Positions 14,695 to 23,121 of a stretch of DNA of 64,000 nt are shown piece after piece (the first letter of the stretch is position 1; each line of letters begins with the position of its first letter). The DNA is from Chlorobiaceae bacterium (lineage in GTDB: Bacteria; Bacteroidota; Chlorobiia; Chlorobiales; Chlorobiaceae). The notes beneath the pieces are model-generated. The model was not told where the DNA came from. It worked only from the letters and a program-made list of their open reading frames with translations, and made no database searches. The stretch spans positions 124,001 through 188,000 of the forward strand of contig JABDHK010000010.1 of assembly GCA_012972835.1 (NCBI GenBank). The letters run 5' to 3'. The translations under genes and the position numbers were made by a program.

Positions 14695-16863
14695 ATGCAA
14701 ATCAACAAGGAGGGTCTTTTGAAGAGCGACAGTAAAATTCCGGTTTCCACCTACTTTGGGTCGTTGACCTTTGATCATAAGGCCATGCGGGCAAAACTTC
14801 CTAAAGAGGAGTTTGCGGCTTTGCAGGATACCATCAAAGCAGGCAAAAAAATATCTTCAGCAATTGCCGGCGTTGTAGCCCATGGCATGAAAGAGTGGGC
14901 GATGGAACAGGGTGCCACACATTACACCCACTGGTTCCAGCCTATGACCGGGTCAACGGCCGAAAAACACGATGCGTTTTTATCAATCGATCGCGATGGT
15001 ACCCCCATCGAACGTTTTTCAGGCGAACAGCTGATTCAGGGTGAGCCTGATGCCTCAAGTTTCCCTTCAGGCGGTATGCGTACAACCTTTGAAGCACGTG
15101 GTTACACCGCATGGGATCCATCCAGCCCGGCGTTCCTCATGAAGGGCGGAAAAGACCTTACCCTCTGTATTCCAACCGTATTCATCTCCTATCATGGAGA
15201 AGCACTTGATGCCAAGACTCCTCTGCTGCGTTCCATGGAAGCTGTCAGTAAGTCAGCCATCCGCCTGCTTGATCTGCTTGGTGTTTCCGGTGTTTCCCGT
15301 GTAAAAACTTTTGCAGGCTGTGAACAGGAATATTTCCTGATCGACAAGAAGTTTTATACCGAGCGTCCTGATCTTGTCATGTGCGGTCGAACCCTGCTTG
15401 GTGCTCTTCCACCTAAAGGCCAGCAGCTTGAAGATCACTATTTTGGTTCGATTCCTGACCGTGTACTTGAATTCATGCAGGATGTCGAGCATGAGCTCTA
15501 TCTGCTTGGTATTCCGGCCAAGACCCGTCACAACGAGGTTGCTCCCCATCAGTTCGAAATTGCCCCGATTTTTGAAGAGGCCAATATCGCTGTTGACCAC
15601 AACCTGCTTGTCATGGAAGTGATGAGAAAGGTTGCCGACAAGAAAGGCTTAGCCCTGCTTCTTGCTGAAAAGCCGTTTGCTGGTATCAATGGATCAGGTA
15701 AACACAACAACTGGTCGATCGGTACTGATACCGGTATCAATCTTCTTGATCCAGGTGATACTCCTGAAAAAAATGTACAGTTCCTTGTTTTCCTTGTTGC
15801 TGTCCTGAAAGGCGTCTACAAGAGAGCTGATGTTCTCAGAATGTCTATTGCCAGCATGGGCAACGACCACCGCCTTGGCGCCAATGAAGCTCCTCCGGCT
15901 GTTGTAACTGTATTCCTTGGCGAGTTGCTTGAAAGGGTACTTGATGCAATCGAAAGCGGCAAGGTTGACTTGAAAACAGAGAAACAGGTACTTAATCTCG
16001 GACTTTCTCAGGTTCCTATTGTCAACAAGGACTACACCGACCGTAACCGTACATCACCGTTTGCATTCACCGGCAACAAGTTCGAGTTCAGAGCTGTCGG
16101 CTCTTCTCAGGCCGCATCTGTACCGAATATGGTGCTCAACACTCTTATGGCTGAAGCTGTAGACGAGATATCTGACGCTATTTTAGCAAAAATTAAAGCT
16201 GGAAAGGAAAAAGATTCGGCCATTCTTGAAACCCTTCGCGAGCAGATTACCGCTACCAAGGCTATCCGTTACCAGGGTGACAACTATGCCGAAGCCCTTC
16301 AGAAGGCCGCAGCAGAGAGAGGTTTGCCGAACCTGAAGAACACTCCACAGGCACTTAGAACCCTGCTTAAAAAAGATGTGCAGGATGTCTTTGTTAAATA
16401 TGGTGTCCTGAGTCTTCAGGAGATAGATGCTCGCCTCAACATCAGGCTTGAGCGTTATGTCAAGGGCATTGACATTGAAGCCCGCACCCTGCAGCTCATG
16501 CTGAAGACCTTTGTTATTCCCGATGTATCCGAATATCAGGGCGATCTCGGTAACTCCTTCAATAACCTGCTCTCTGCCGCTGACGCTATCGGTCTTTCCG
16601 ACAAGGCGCTCAAGAGTCAGGCTGACAACTTTAAATTGGTGGCCGAAAACCTTTCAACACTTATTGATCTGACTGCCGAACTCGATGAGGCTGTTGAAAA
16701 AATCGAGACACTGAACACTGAGTTTGAAAAGGCAGATTACTGCGCCGATGAACTTCTTCCGTTCATGAATAAAGTGCGTGTTGTAGCCGACAATCTCGAA
16801 CAGGTTGTTGACCGCAGCCGCTGGCAGCTTCCGACATACTCGGAAATGCTCTTTCAGCATTAA
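14695..16863 (+). CDS. glnN: Type III glutamine synthetase (GlnN)
   Basis: 722 aa, the large GSIII form. It condenses glutamate and ammonia with ATP in the cytoplasm. Recognisable pieces are the N-terminal GSIII domain (VSTYFGSLTFDHKAM), the ammonium/glutamate region GSGKHNNWS, NDHRLGANEAPPAVV and EFRAVGSSQAASVPN. The start is ambiguous: ATG 14695 has no Shine-Dalgarno, whereas TTG 14719 lies 5 nt after AAGGAGG (14707-14713) inside the frame and gives a protein starting at KSDSKIPVS. The upstream Lrp gene is its likely regulator. A strong terminator follows. Confidence 0.95.
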   Translation: MQINKEGLLKSDSKIPVSTYFGSLTFDHKAMRAKLPKEEFAALQDTIKAGKKISSAIAGVVAHGMKEWAMEQGATHYTHWFQPMTGSTAEKHDAFLSIDRDGTPIERFSGEQLIQGEPDASSFPSGGMRTTFEARGYTAWDPSSPAFLMKGGKDLTLCIPTVFISYHGEALDAKTPLLRSMEAVSKSAIRLLDLLGVSGVSRVKTFAGCEQEYFLIDKKFYTERPDLVMCGRTLLGALPPKGQQLEDHYFGSIPDRVLEFMQDVEHELYLLGIPAKTRHNEVAPHQFEIAPIFEEANIAVDHNLLVMEVMRKVADKKGLALLLAEKPFAGINGSGKHNNWSIGTDTGINLLDPGDTPEKNVQFLVFLVAVLKGVYKRADVLRMSIASMGNDHRLGANEAPPAVVTVFLGELLERVLDAIESGKVDLKTEKQVLNLGLSQVPIVNKDYTDRNRTSPFAFTGNKFEFRAVGSSQAASVPNMVLNTLMAEAVDEISDAILAKIKAGKEKDSAILETLREQITATKAIRYQGDNYAEALQKAAAERGLPNLKNTPQALRTLLKKDVQDVFVKYGVLSLQEIDARLNIRLERYVKGIDIEARTLQLMLKTFVIPDVSEYQGDLGNSFNNLLSAADAIGLSDKALKSQADNFKLVAENLSTLIDLTAELDEAVEKIETLNTEFEKADYCADELLPFMNKVRVVADNLEQVVDRSRWQLPTYSEMLFQH

Positions 16864-16882
16864 TCGATACTATCATCCAGCA

Positions 16883-16913
16883 AAAAAGGTCCGCATGTGC
16901 GGGCCTTTTTTTT
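16883..16913 (+). terminator. Terminator of glnN
   Basis: Stem of A-run plus GGTCCGC (16889-16895 region) with GCGGGCC plus T8, loop ATGT. One G-T wobble. It begins about 20 bp after the glnN stop and ends in a long T-run, so it is a classic factor-independent terminator. Confidence 0.85.
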
Positions 16914-17130
16914 GTTTCTTAAACCTCGGCTCTGTTCTTCACTCCCCGATAATCTTGATAAGCACCTGCATCCAGAGTTCCTTGTGGTACGATTTTAGCG
17001 GTCAAGTGGTGAAAGGTTGTTCAAAAAAGAGGTTCAAAGAAGTAATGCAAATATTTTTATTGCAAACCTTAACTTATGCCTTATTTTTATCATCCGGTTC
17101 CAATTTTTCTGAAAAACAACCAATACCGAC

Positions 17131-17637
17131 ATGCCTGAGGTTTTTCATTATCCCGTGACCTATCCCGCATGGTGGATGGATTCCTATTTTCTTCTCACCT
17201 GGTGTCTTGGTATGCTTTTTCTAAGTGTCGGATGGGCTATTTTTTTCCGGTACGGGAAATTTTCCTACGGCGTCGATCTTGGCTGCTTCTGGAAATCTAC
17301 GCTCTTGCTTGTGCTGACGACCATATCGCTTGGTGGTCCCAATTACTACAATACCCGGTTTGTGGGGGAGCATGGCCAGGATGGCGATGCAATCAAGATT
17401 TCCGGCGACAAGTTGCTCTATCTGGATCGTAAAGGCAATCAAAAAGAGCTTGCACTTGCTCATATAACTCGAATTTACCAGGAGAGCATTACCTATAATC
17501 CGCCTCCAAAAATCTTTATTGTTGCCGGAAAAGCCCCTGTCAGGGACTCTCTCTTTGTAACAACAAATCTTCCTGACTACAAGGATTTTCTTTCATCTCT
17601 CGCCAAAAGAACTGGTATTGAAGCAAAGCTCCGATAG
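17131..17637 (+). CDS. Conserved hypothetical membrane protein with C-terminal soluble domain
   Basis: 168 aa, no family recognised. Two hydrophobic segments lie in the first 70 residues (YFLLTWCLGMLFLSVGWAIFF and STLLLVLTTISLGG). A soluble beta-rich domain of about 95 residues follows (DKLLYLDRKGNQKELALAHI, then TNLPDYKDFLSSLAKRTG), reminiscent of PH-like bacterial domains that follow two membrane helices. The stop is 19 bp before coaX, so the two may be co-transcribed. Function unknown. Confidence 0.65.
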   Translation: MPEVFHYPVTYPAWWMDSYFLLTWCLGMLFLSVGWAIFFRYGKFSYGVDLGCFWKSTLLLVLTTISLGGPNYYNTRFVGEHGQDGDAIKISGDKLLYLDRKGNQKELALAHITRIYQESITYNPPPKIFIVAGKAPVRDSLFVTTNLPDYKDFLSSLAKRTGIEAKLR

Positions 17638-17656
17638 AAGGGAAGGATAGATAACC

Positions 17657-18475
17657 ATGCCTCTTTTTGGAGAACAACCACCTTGTGACGAGCTGCTCCT
17701 TGTTGCTGAAATAGGCAATACAACCGCATCGTTTGCGCTTTTCAAAAATGAACGGTGTCTTGAAGTGCATAAAGTGCCTTCATCACTCCTCTATGGATAC
17801 GATGATGTTGCCGCCCAGATAGTACCTATGCTTCTGAACTATCCAGCTCTTTGTAATGCTGCACTCTGCAGTGTGGTGCCTTCTGTCGGTGGAGTAGTGA
17901 TGAGCGCTCTTCGTCATCATCTGACCGGTCAGGTGCTGGAGGTAACTGCATCAATGCAGCTGCCGTTTATGCTGCACTACGACTCGCCTGATTCCTTTGG
18001 TGCCGACCGTATTGCCCTTTGTGCCCTCTGCAGCTTGCTCTACCCTGAAGAGTCGGCTATTGCGCTTGATATCGGCACAGCTATAACTGTTGATGTGCTC
18101 GGTTCCGACCAGCACTATCTCGGTGGTCTTATCATGCCCGGTCTTGACCTTATGGCAAAGTCTCTGAAGCAGCATACCGCCCGGCTTCCCCTGGTAAGTA
18201 TGGAGCTCCCCGACACGCTTCTTGGAAGCGCCACAGACGAGTGCATCAGGAACGGGATTATTCTTGGCTGTGTATCGGGTATTGATGGACTTCTTGTGAA
18301 AATTAAAACCTGGCTTGCAGAAGAGCGTCAAGCAGAGAAAGTCAGGGTGTTTGCCACTGGCGGAAGTGCAAAGCTCATTGCAGGAATGCTTGCAATTCCA
18401 CCTCTGCTCGATGAGCTTGCAGTACTAAGGGGCACACGCTATCTCTTCACCTTGAATGCTCACTCTGCCCACTGA
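17657..18475 (+). CDS. coaX: Type III pantothenate kinase CoaX
   Basis: 272 aa ASKHA-fold kinase that phosphorylates pantothenate, the first step to coenzyme A. Visible motifs are the N-terminal phosphate loop LVAEIGNTTASFALF, DSFGADRIALCAL (GXDR pantothenate-site motif), ALDIGTAITVDVL and the C-terminal FATGGSAKLI. Length is slightly over the usual 255. An AAGGA-type site precedes ATG 17657. Its 3' end overlaps the convergent aroB gene by 29 bp. Confidence 0.92.
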   Translation: MPLFGEQPPCDELLLVAEIGNTTASFALFKNERCLEVHKVPSSLLYGYDDVAAQIVPMLLNYPALCNAALCSVVPSVGGVVMSALRHHLTGQVLEVTASMQLPFMLHYDSPDSFGADRIALCALCSLLYPEESAIALDIGTAITVDVLGSDQHYLGGLIMPGLDLMAKSLKQHTARLPLVSMELPDTLLGSATDECIRNGIILGCVSGIDGLLVKIKTWLAEERQAEKVRVFATGGSAKLIAGMLAIPPLLDELAVLRGTRYLFTLNAHSAH

Positions 18476-19550
18476 AGAATATCCGAGCCTCATTGATGGC
18501 TTTCAGCACGGCTCTATCTTCAACATTTTCCTCAAGCTGAAACGCCTCTCCCAACCTTTTCAGCAGCACAAAGCGGAGTTTTTTATCAAGTTTTTTCTTG
18601 TCAGAGAACATGTTTTCAAGCAGAACCTCACTTTCGATATCAAGAAACCTGCGCTTCAGCACCCCTGTTGGAAACCGGAATCTCTTCAGGATAGAGAGCC
18701 CTCTTTGAAGCGATACGTTATCAAGATAGCCAAGATTGTGTGATAAAACGAGCGCACACGCCATGCCGATGGTGACCGCCTCACCGTGACGCAGATATTT
18801 GTACTCTGCCAGTTTTTCAAGTCCGTGCGCAAAGGTATGGCCGAAATTCAGGGTTGCCCTAATTCCGTTGGTCTCCCTGAAATCTTTTGTTATTACATCT
18901 TCCTTGATACATGCGCTTTTTTTGACTGCTTCAGTCAGCCACGGCTCCTGAAGATTGGTAATATCTTTGAAATGAAGGTCAAGGAAAGAGAGAAAAGCTT
19001 CGTCAGCAATAAAACCGTACTTGATCACTTCCGCCATTCCGGAATATATTTCCCGCTGAGGCAGGGTTTCAAGGTATGAGGGATCAATCAGCACCAGTTC
19101 AGGAAGATGGAAAAACCCGATAAGATTTTTGCCGAGCGGGTGGTTGATGGCAACCTTTCCCCCAATCGAGCTGTCGGTCATGGCCAGCAGTGTGGTAGGG
19201 AGCTGGATCACCGGTATGCCCCTGTAATAGCTGGCCGCTATAAACCCCCCGAGGTCACCAACAACACCTCCTCCGACCGCAAGCAGGTTCCAGCTCCGGT
19301 CAACATCCGCCCCGATCATGCTGCCATAAAGCCGGTATGCGGCATTGAAACTTTTGGACGCTTCACGTGCCGGAACAACCAGCTCCTTCCACTGAAAACC
19401 CTCTTTGCCCAGCGTCTCAAGAAGCTCCTCTCCATAGAGTTTACGGGTGTTTTCATCAAAGAGTACCACGGTTTTTTTTGAAAGGCCATGGGTTGTGAAT
19501 AATGCACCAAGTCCGGCAGTAACAGGCGTCTCAACAATTATCGTGCTCAC
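18447..19550 (-). CDS. aroB: 3-dehydroquinate synthase AroB
   Basis: 367 aa NAD- and metal-dependent enzyme converting DAHP to 3-dehydroquinate in the shikimate pathway. Diagnostic motifs are GGGVVGDLGGFIAASYYRG (NAD site), PTTLLAMTDSSIGGK, and the metal-ligand segments EVIKYGFI and LNFGHTFAHGLE with RHGEAVTIGM. It is encoded 17 bp after aroK, so the two shikimate genes form an operon. The 3' end overlaps coaX by 29 bp on the opposite strand, leaving no room for a terminator between them. Confidence 0.95.
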   Translation of the reverse strand: MSTIIVETPVTAGLGALFTTHGLSKKTVVLFDENTRKLYGEELLETLGKEGFQWKELVVPAREASKSFNAAYRLYGSMIGADVDRSWNLLAVGGGVVGDLGGFIAASYYRGIPVIQLPTTLLAMTDSSIGGKVAINHPLGKNLIGFFHLPELVLIDPSYLETLPQREIYSGMAEVIKYGFIADEAFLSFLDLHFKDITNLQEPWLTEAVKKSACIKEDVITKDFRETNGIRATLNFGHTFAHGLEKLAEYKYLRHGEAVTIGMACALVLSHNLGYLDNVSLQRGLSILKRFRFPTGVLKRRFLDIESEVLLENMFSDKKKLDKKLRFVLLKRLGEAFQLEENVEDRAVLKAINEARIFFSGQSEHSR

Positions 19551-19567
19551 ATTTTAATGGTTTAATA

Positions 19568-20140
19568 TTAATCCGTTGTATTGAATGAGGTTTTTCGGAC
19601 ATAGCGCTCTATTTTCCGGGTCAGCTCCTCGACTGTAGATCCAATGCGGTGAATATCAGTCTGAACAGTTATGTCAGCGCTTTCATACCTCGGCTCACGT
19701 TTGGAGAGTATGGTTGATATTTTCTCCTCAATTTCTTCGCGCGAAAGCTTCCGACCCTTATCACCTCTCAAGAGTGGCCTGTCGGTTTTATTGAAGAGTC
19801 TTCTGGCAAGGGTTCTGGCGGGTGACTTCAGATAGACCAGAGTACCTGATGCTTTGATAAGTTCATAAGAACGGTCATGTTCAAGAACACCTCCACCAAG
19901 GGAGATCACCAGATTGGTTTGTTCAACTACTTGTTCAAGGGAGTGAAATTCAAGATTTCTGAAGAACTCCTCTCCATTTTCGGCAAAAATCCGGGTAATG
20001 GTTTTACCAGCATGTTTTTCAATAGTCTGATCAAGGTCTATAAACTCATAACCAAGCGAGTTGGCCAGCAACGGCCCTATCGTCGATTTACCCGATCCGC
20101 TGAACCCGGTTAAAAAAATCAATGAACTCTGCTTCTTCAC
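19568..20140 (-). CDS. aroK: Shikimate kinase AroK
   Basis: 190 aa P-loop kinase phosphorylating shikimate at the 3-OH. Walker A GFSGSGKSTIG lies near residue 12, the shikimate-binding DLDQTIEKHAGKTI follows at about 36, and SLGGGVLEHDRSYELI and RPLLRGDKGRKLS form the glycine and lid regions. It heads a two-gene operon with aroB. Standard length with a short C-terminal extension (RKTSFNTTD). Confidence 0.95.
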   Translation of the reverse strand: MKKQSSLIFLTGFSGSGKSTIGPLLANSLGYEFIDLDQTIEKHAGKTITRIFAENGEEFFRNLEFHSLEQVVEQTNLVISLGGGVLEHDRSYELIKASGTLVYLKSPARTLARRLFNKTDRPLLRGDKGRKLSREEIEEKISTILSKREPRYESADITVQTDIHRIGSTVEELTRKIERYVRKTSFNTTD

Positions 20141-20568
20141 GGTTGACTGTTAAAACTTTCCTGATATCTCTGTGACATAAAAAAAATCAGCACATTTCAG
20201 TTGTCCTCATTGTCGGCAAATATAGACAATAAAGCAAAAAAAGCATTGTTCACCGGTAGATTGAAGAAGAGTGTGGATTTTCAAAATTTTTCAAAATCAT
20301 CCCGAAGTAATCTTCTGCATAGGAGAAGCGTTGAGGAGACTATCACAAATCCATGTGTAACCCCATACTGCAGGCCAGACGCACCACATTTCCGTCAGGC
20401 TTTTGACCTTAAGCAAACATAGGCAGAATATCAAGTACTTTGTATCTTCTGGATAATTGGTTTCTTCTTTTGTGATTCCTTTTGGCGAACTAACATGGCT
20501 TTTGTACGTTTCTGCCAAAACTTCAGTTGCTCTTGTTGTGTGACAATCAATCAGGCGTAATAGTACTC
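20141..20568. other. Gene-poor spacer between aroK and pfkA with a doubtful - strand frame
   Basis: 428 bp without a gene I can name. A - strand frame runs from TTG 20575 to 20297 (92 aa; contains RATEVLAETYKSHV and PKGITKEETNYPED). The first half reads like coding sequence and the second half is Trp/Cys-rich and does not. It could be a decayed gene end or chance. No terminator for pfkA was obvious here. Confidence 0.3.
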
Positions 20569-21588
20569 CTAACAATTCATCAACCTTTGAATTTCCAGCA
20601 GATTAAGGTCGATACCGTGATTTAGTTTCACTGCTTTATTAAAGGGCACCTGTACAATTTTGTCATTGGTGAGTCCTATCATGATACTTTTCTGGTCATC
20701 AAGCAATGCTTCCACGGCGGCAACTCCTATTCTTGTAGCATTCACTCGATCTTTGGCGGTTGGACTACCTCCTCTCTGAATATGACCAAGGATTGAGACT
20801 CGTACATCCAGATCGGGGTGTTCAGCACGCACTTTTTCTGCAATTTTCATGGCGCCTCCAGCTTCATCCCCCTCAGCTACAATAATAATTCCGCTGGTCT
20901 CTTTGTTTTTGTATCCTTTACTCAAAAATTTTTTCAGTTCTTCATGCTGTTCTTTCGATTCGGGAATTAAAATGACCTCAGCTCCACAGGCGATGCCACT
21001 ATTCAATGCAAGCAAGCCCGCTTCACGACCCATTACTTCAACGAAGAAAATCCGTCCATGTGAACGGGCTGTATCTCTGATTTTATCAACAGCTTCCACG
21101 ACGGAGTTCAATGCGGTTTCGTATCCAATGGTATAATCAGTTCCATACATATCATTATCAATAGTGGCAGGAATGCCAATAAATGACATATTGAATTCCT
21201 GTGACATCACCAAAGCACCGGTAAAAGAGCCATCACCTCCAATGACAACAACGGCATCAATGTCATTTTTTTTTAATTGATAATAAGCGCGATTACGACC
21301 TTCAGGAGTTCTGAATTCATCACTTCGGGCTGTCTTAAGCATTGTTCCGCCCAATTGCAGAATACCACTGACATCTGACGCTTTCAGTGGTATAAAATCA
21401 CCTTCAATCATTCCCTGATACCCACGACGGATTCCAACAACTTTCAGCTTTTTGGCGATAGCTGCACGGGTTACAGCACGAATAGCTGCATTCATTCCAG
21501 GGGCATCACCGCCGGAAGTAAAAACTGCTATTTTTTGTAATTTTCTGTTTTTCTGAACAGCATCGGGGCTCATATTTTTCAGTGTCAT
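20569..21588 (-). CDS. pfkA: ATP-dependent 6-phosphofructokinase PfkA
   Basis: About 339 aa from ATG 21588. The frame continues to TTG 21612, and ATG 21573 is another candidate; no clear Shine-Dalgarno decides. The family start motif KIAVFTSGGDAPGMNAAIRA follows within 20 residues. The substrate segment GIPATIDND, the GGDGSFTGA ATP loop, FVEVMGREAGLLAL and ILGHIQRGGSPTAKDR are all present. It phosphorylates fructose-6-phosphate. GGDGS and the IDND motif suggest an ATP-type bacterial enzyme. Slightly longer than the usual 320 aa because of the N-terminal extension. Confidence 0.92.
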   Translation of the reverse strand: MTLKNMSPDAVQKNRKLQKIAVFTSGGDAPGMNAAIRAVTRAAIAKKLKVVGIRRGYQGMIEGDFIPLKASDVSGILQLGGTMLKTARSDEFRTPEGRNRAYYQLKKNDIDAVVVIGGDGSFTGALVMSQEFNMSFIGIPATIDNDMYGTDYTIGYETALNSVVEAVDKIRDTARSHGRIFFVEVMGREAGLLALNSGIACGAEVILIPESKEQHEELKKFLSKGYKNKETSGIIIVAEGDEAGGAMKIAEKVRAEHPDLDVRVSILGHIQRGGSPTAKDRVNATRIGVAAVEALLDDQKSIMIGLTNDKIVQVPFNKAVKLNHGIDLNLLEIQRLMNC

Positions 21589-21679
21589 CAACAAGTTTTT
21601 TAACTCAACCAACAGAAATCACAAGAATTGAGTTGACAACATGCATTAATAAGAGCTGAGGAGCAATTTTTTTTACTTG

Positions 21680-21748
21680 TCATGAGTGAACTCCGATGTT
21701 AATTCTCATAATCTTGACAATTAATAAGCGCTTCACAAAAAATAATTC
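21680..21748 (-). pseudogene. Remnant of the 52-aa SQR-neighbour small protein gene
   Basis: The - strand reads ELFFVKRLLIVKIMRINIGV then HS and stop, close to the C-terminus of the intact 52-aa protein at 24333-24491 (LLWQLVRFVVLNVKIMRIVV, then GGHS and stop). 15 bases are identical at the DNA level (AATTCTCATAATCTT in both, + strand). The N-terminal half of the intact protein is missing: upstream sequence only opens to an unrelated ATG at 21799. Best read as a truncated paralogue. Confidence 0.55.
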
Positions 21749-21917
21749 CGTAAGAAAACATACCAGACACAAAACAGGTACACATGTACTATTAGGCATT
21801 ATTGAGCCGTACTGGCGACCCTTGTGGTCGCCCTCAGTAGCCAAGCAAATACTAAATGATTTCAGGAAAGCTTACGGAGTGACTGATTGCAGAGCGCTTA
21901 GCAGAATTCGAACAAGC

Positions 21918-22010
21918 AGTCACGTAATGAGCTATGCCTGCTTTGTTTGTATTGTTGAAGGTATATATGATTTCAGTAAACTCATTTCCGCTCCGCCTGG
22001 ATTTTTTATC
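21918..22010 (-). pseudogene. Remnant of a SAM-methyltransferase C-terminus
   Basis: The - strand encodes EFTEIIYTFNNTNKAGIAH, matching the C-terminus of the intact methyltransferase at 26300-26950 (SFETIYTFNKTNRAGATAA). The DNA is also similar (a stretch close to CTTTGTTTGTATTGTTGAAG in both places). Upstream of this the frame breaks; another frame reads LDAG, as if matching LLNAAG, implying frameshifts. With the small-protein remnant at 21680 in the same order and orientation, this looks like a decayed second copy of the 24.3-27.0 kb locus. Confidence 0.55.
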
Positions 22011-22029
22011 CAGCATCCAGCCCTGTAAA

Positions 22030-22863
22030 TTACCGGCTTATCATTCTCTCCAATATTTTCCGAAGCTCGCTCATTTCCATATTGTTCTTTTCAGCAATCG
22101 ATTTTAGCGGCGTATCGATTTTAACTTCTATTCCTTTCTGTTGTAATGCAAGCTGCAGCGAGGTTGCTGAAACACCAGCCTCATCGGCTATTTCCTTCAA
22201 GGTTTTTTTTCCGAAACCCTGACCCTGCAGTTTATGTTCGCCGGGTTCTGCTGGTGCAATAAATTCATAAACTTTTTCTGCGCTCATACCGTTTGCAGCA
22301 GCTATTTCAGCAAGAGTCTGTTTCTGGGAAGCAACTTTTAATCCAGCTTTTTCCAGCTTTGTTTTTAAGGCATCAGGATCACCACCAAGACCTGGTTGCT
22401 CTGCAAGTTGCGTAAGGGTCATAAGTTCTGCATGTGGAACCGGGGCTTGCTTCTCCCGACGTTCCCAGGAGTCGGAAATTGTATTGCCAAATTTGATGAC
22501 TGCCGAGAAAGGTTGGATACCATAGTATGTCCCTATACCAAACAAACAGGAAAGAGTTATTATGGTAAGCAGTTCTGCAGGGCTTTTCAGGCCTTCTGTT
22601 GTCTTTGATTTCAGGTATGAGAGAAATGCTTTCCAGTTAATAAAAAAGAGATGAAACAGAGAGAGAATTAAAAAGGCAAACCCGAAAATAATATGCTGGT
22701 GCTGCCATCCTCTTTTTGTCAGACCGATCATTCGCCACTCAGTCCAGTTAGCAACCCTCCCTGGTGGAGAGATATAGAGGATCACTCCCGATACAAGCAT
22801 CATGAATAATGCAATGAAAAGCCCGAAGCTTATAAAAACCCGCCAACTGAATGATTTTTTCAT
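22030..22863 (-). CDS. DUF4405-type membrane cytochrome b-like protein with C-terminal helical repeats
   Basis: 277 aa. The N-terminal half has about four membrane helices with spaced His residues (GWQHQHIIFGFAFLILSLFHLFF), as in small cytochrome b-like DUF4405 proteins. The C-terminal soluble half contains about four short HTH-like repeats (TLAEIAAANGMSAEKVYEF, TLKEIADEAGVSATSLQLA, PLKSIAEKNNMEMSELRKI). It overlaps the 77-aa diheme cytochrome gene by ATGA and follows a monoheme cytochrome c gene, so the three likely form a membrane b/c electron-transfer module. Partner and direction of electron flow are unknown. Confidence 0.65.
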   Translation of the reverse strand: MKKSFSWRVFISFGLFIALFMMLVSGVILYISPPGRVANWTEWRMIGLTKRGWQHQHIIFGFAFLILSLFHLFFINWKAFLSYLKSKTTEGLKSPAELLTIITLSCLFGIGTYYGIQPFSAVIKFGNTISDSWERREKQAPVPHAELMTLTQLAEQPGLGGDPDALKTKLEKAGLKVASQKQTLAEIAAANGMSAEKVYEFIAPAEPGEHKLQGQGFGKKTLKEIADEAGVSATSLQLALQQKGIEVKIDTPLKSIAEKNNMEMSELRKILERMISR

Positions 22864-23093
22864 GGTTCAGTGATAGTTGGTTTCCATTGCTTGGTAGTGT
22901 GGCAAGTCGAGCAGTTGGTCTTCGACTGGATGTGCAGATTGTTATCCGGCTGGTCACGTATATGGCATCGTATGCACTGCGCTGAAGCACTCAGCTTTCT
23001 ATGGTCAAAGCTTGCGTGCTGTTCAGCGGTTGTTGCTGCATTTGCTGCAGGAGTGAACAGCACGGCTAAAATGATAAACAATAATCTTTTCAT
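22860..23093 (-). CDS. Small periplasmic diheme cytochrome c
   Basis: 77 aa with a cleavable signal peptide (MKRLLFIILAVLFTPAANAA). Two CxxCH haem motifs are CIRCH and CSTCH, with extra His (HASFDHRKL, HIQSK) that can serve as distal ligands. The stop overlaps the start of the DUF4405 membrane gene by 4 bp. It is probably the haem carrier next to that cytochrome b-like subunit, near the sulfide:quinone oxidoreductase genes. Confidence 0.75.
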   Translation of the reverse strand: MKRLLFIILAVLFTPAANAATTAEQHASFDHRKLSASAQCIRCHIRDQPDNNLHIQSKTNCSTCHTTKQWKPTITEP

Positions 23094-23121
23094 GGTGTCA
23101 AGAGTGCCAGTACTCTGTCTA

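Noticed and set aside
21696-22028. + strand 110-aa frame between pfkA and the DUF4405 gene
   Set aside because: It runs antisense over the two - strand remnants and has no coding character.
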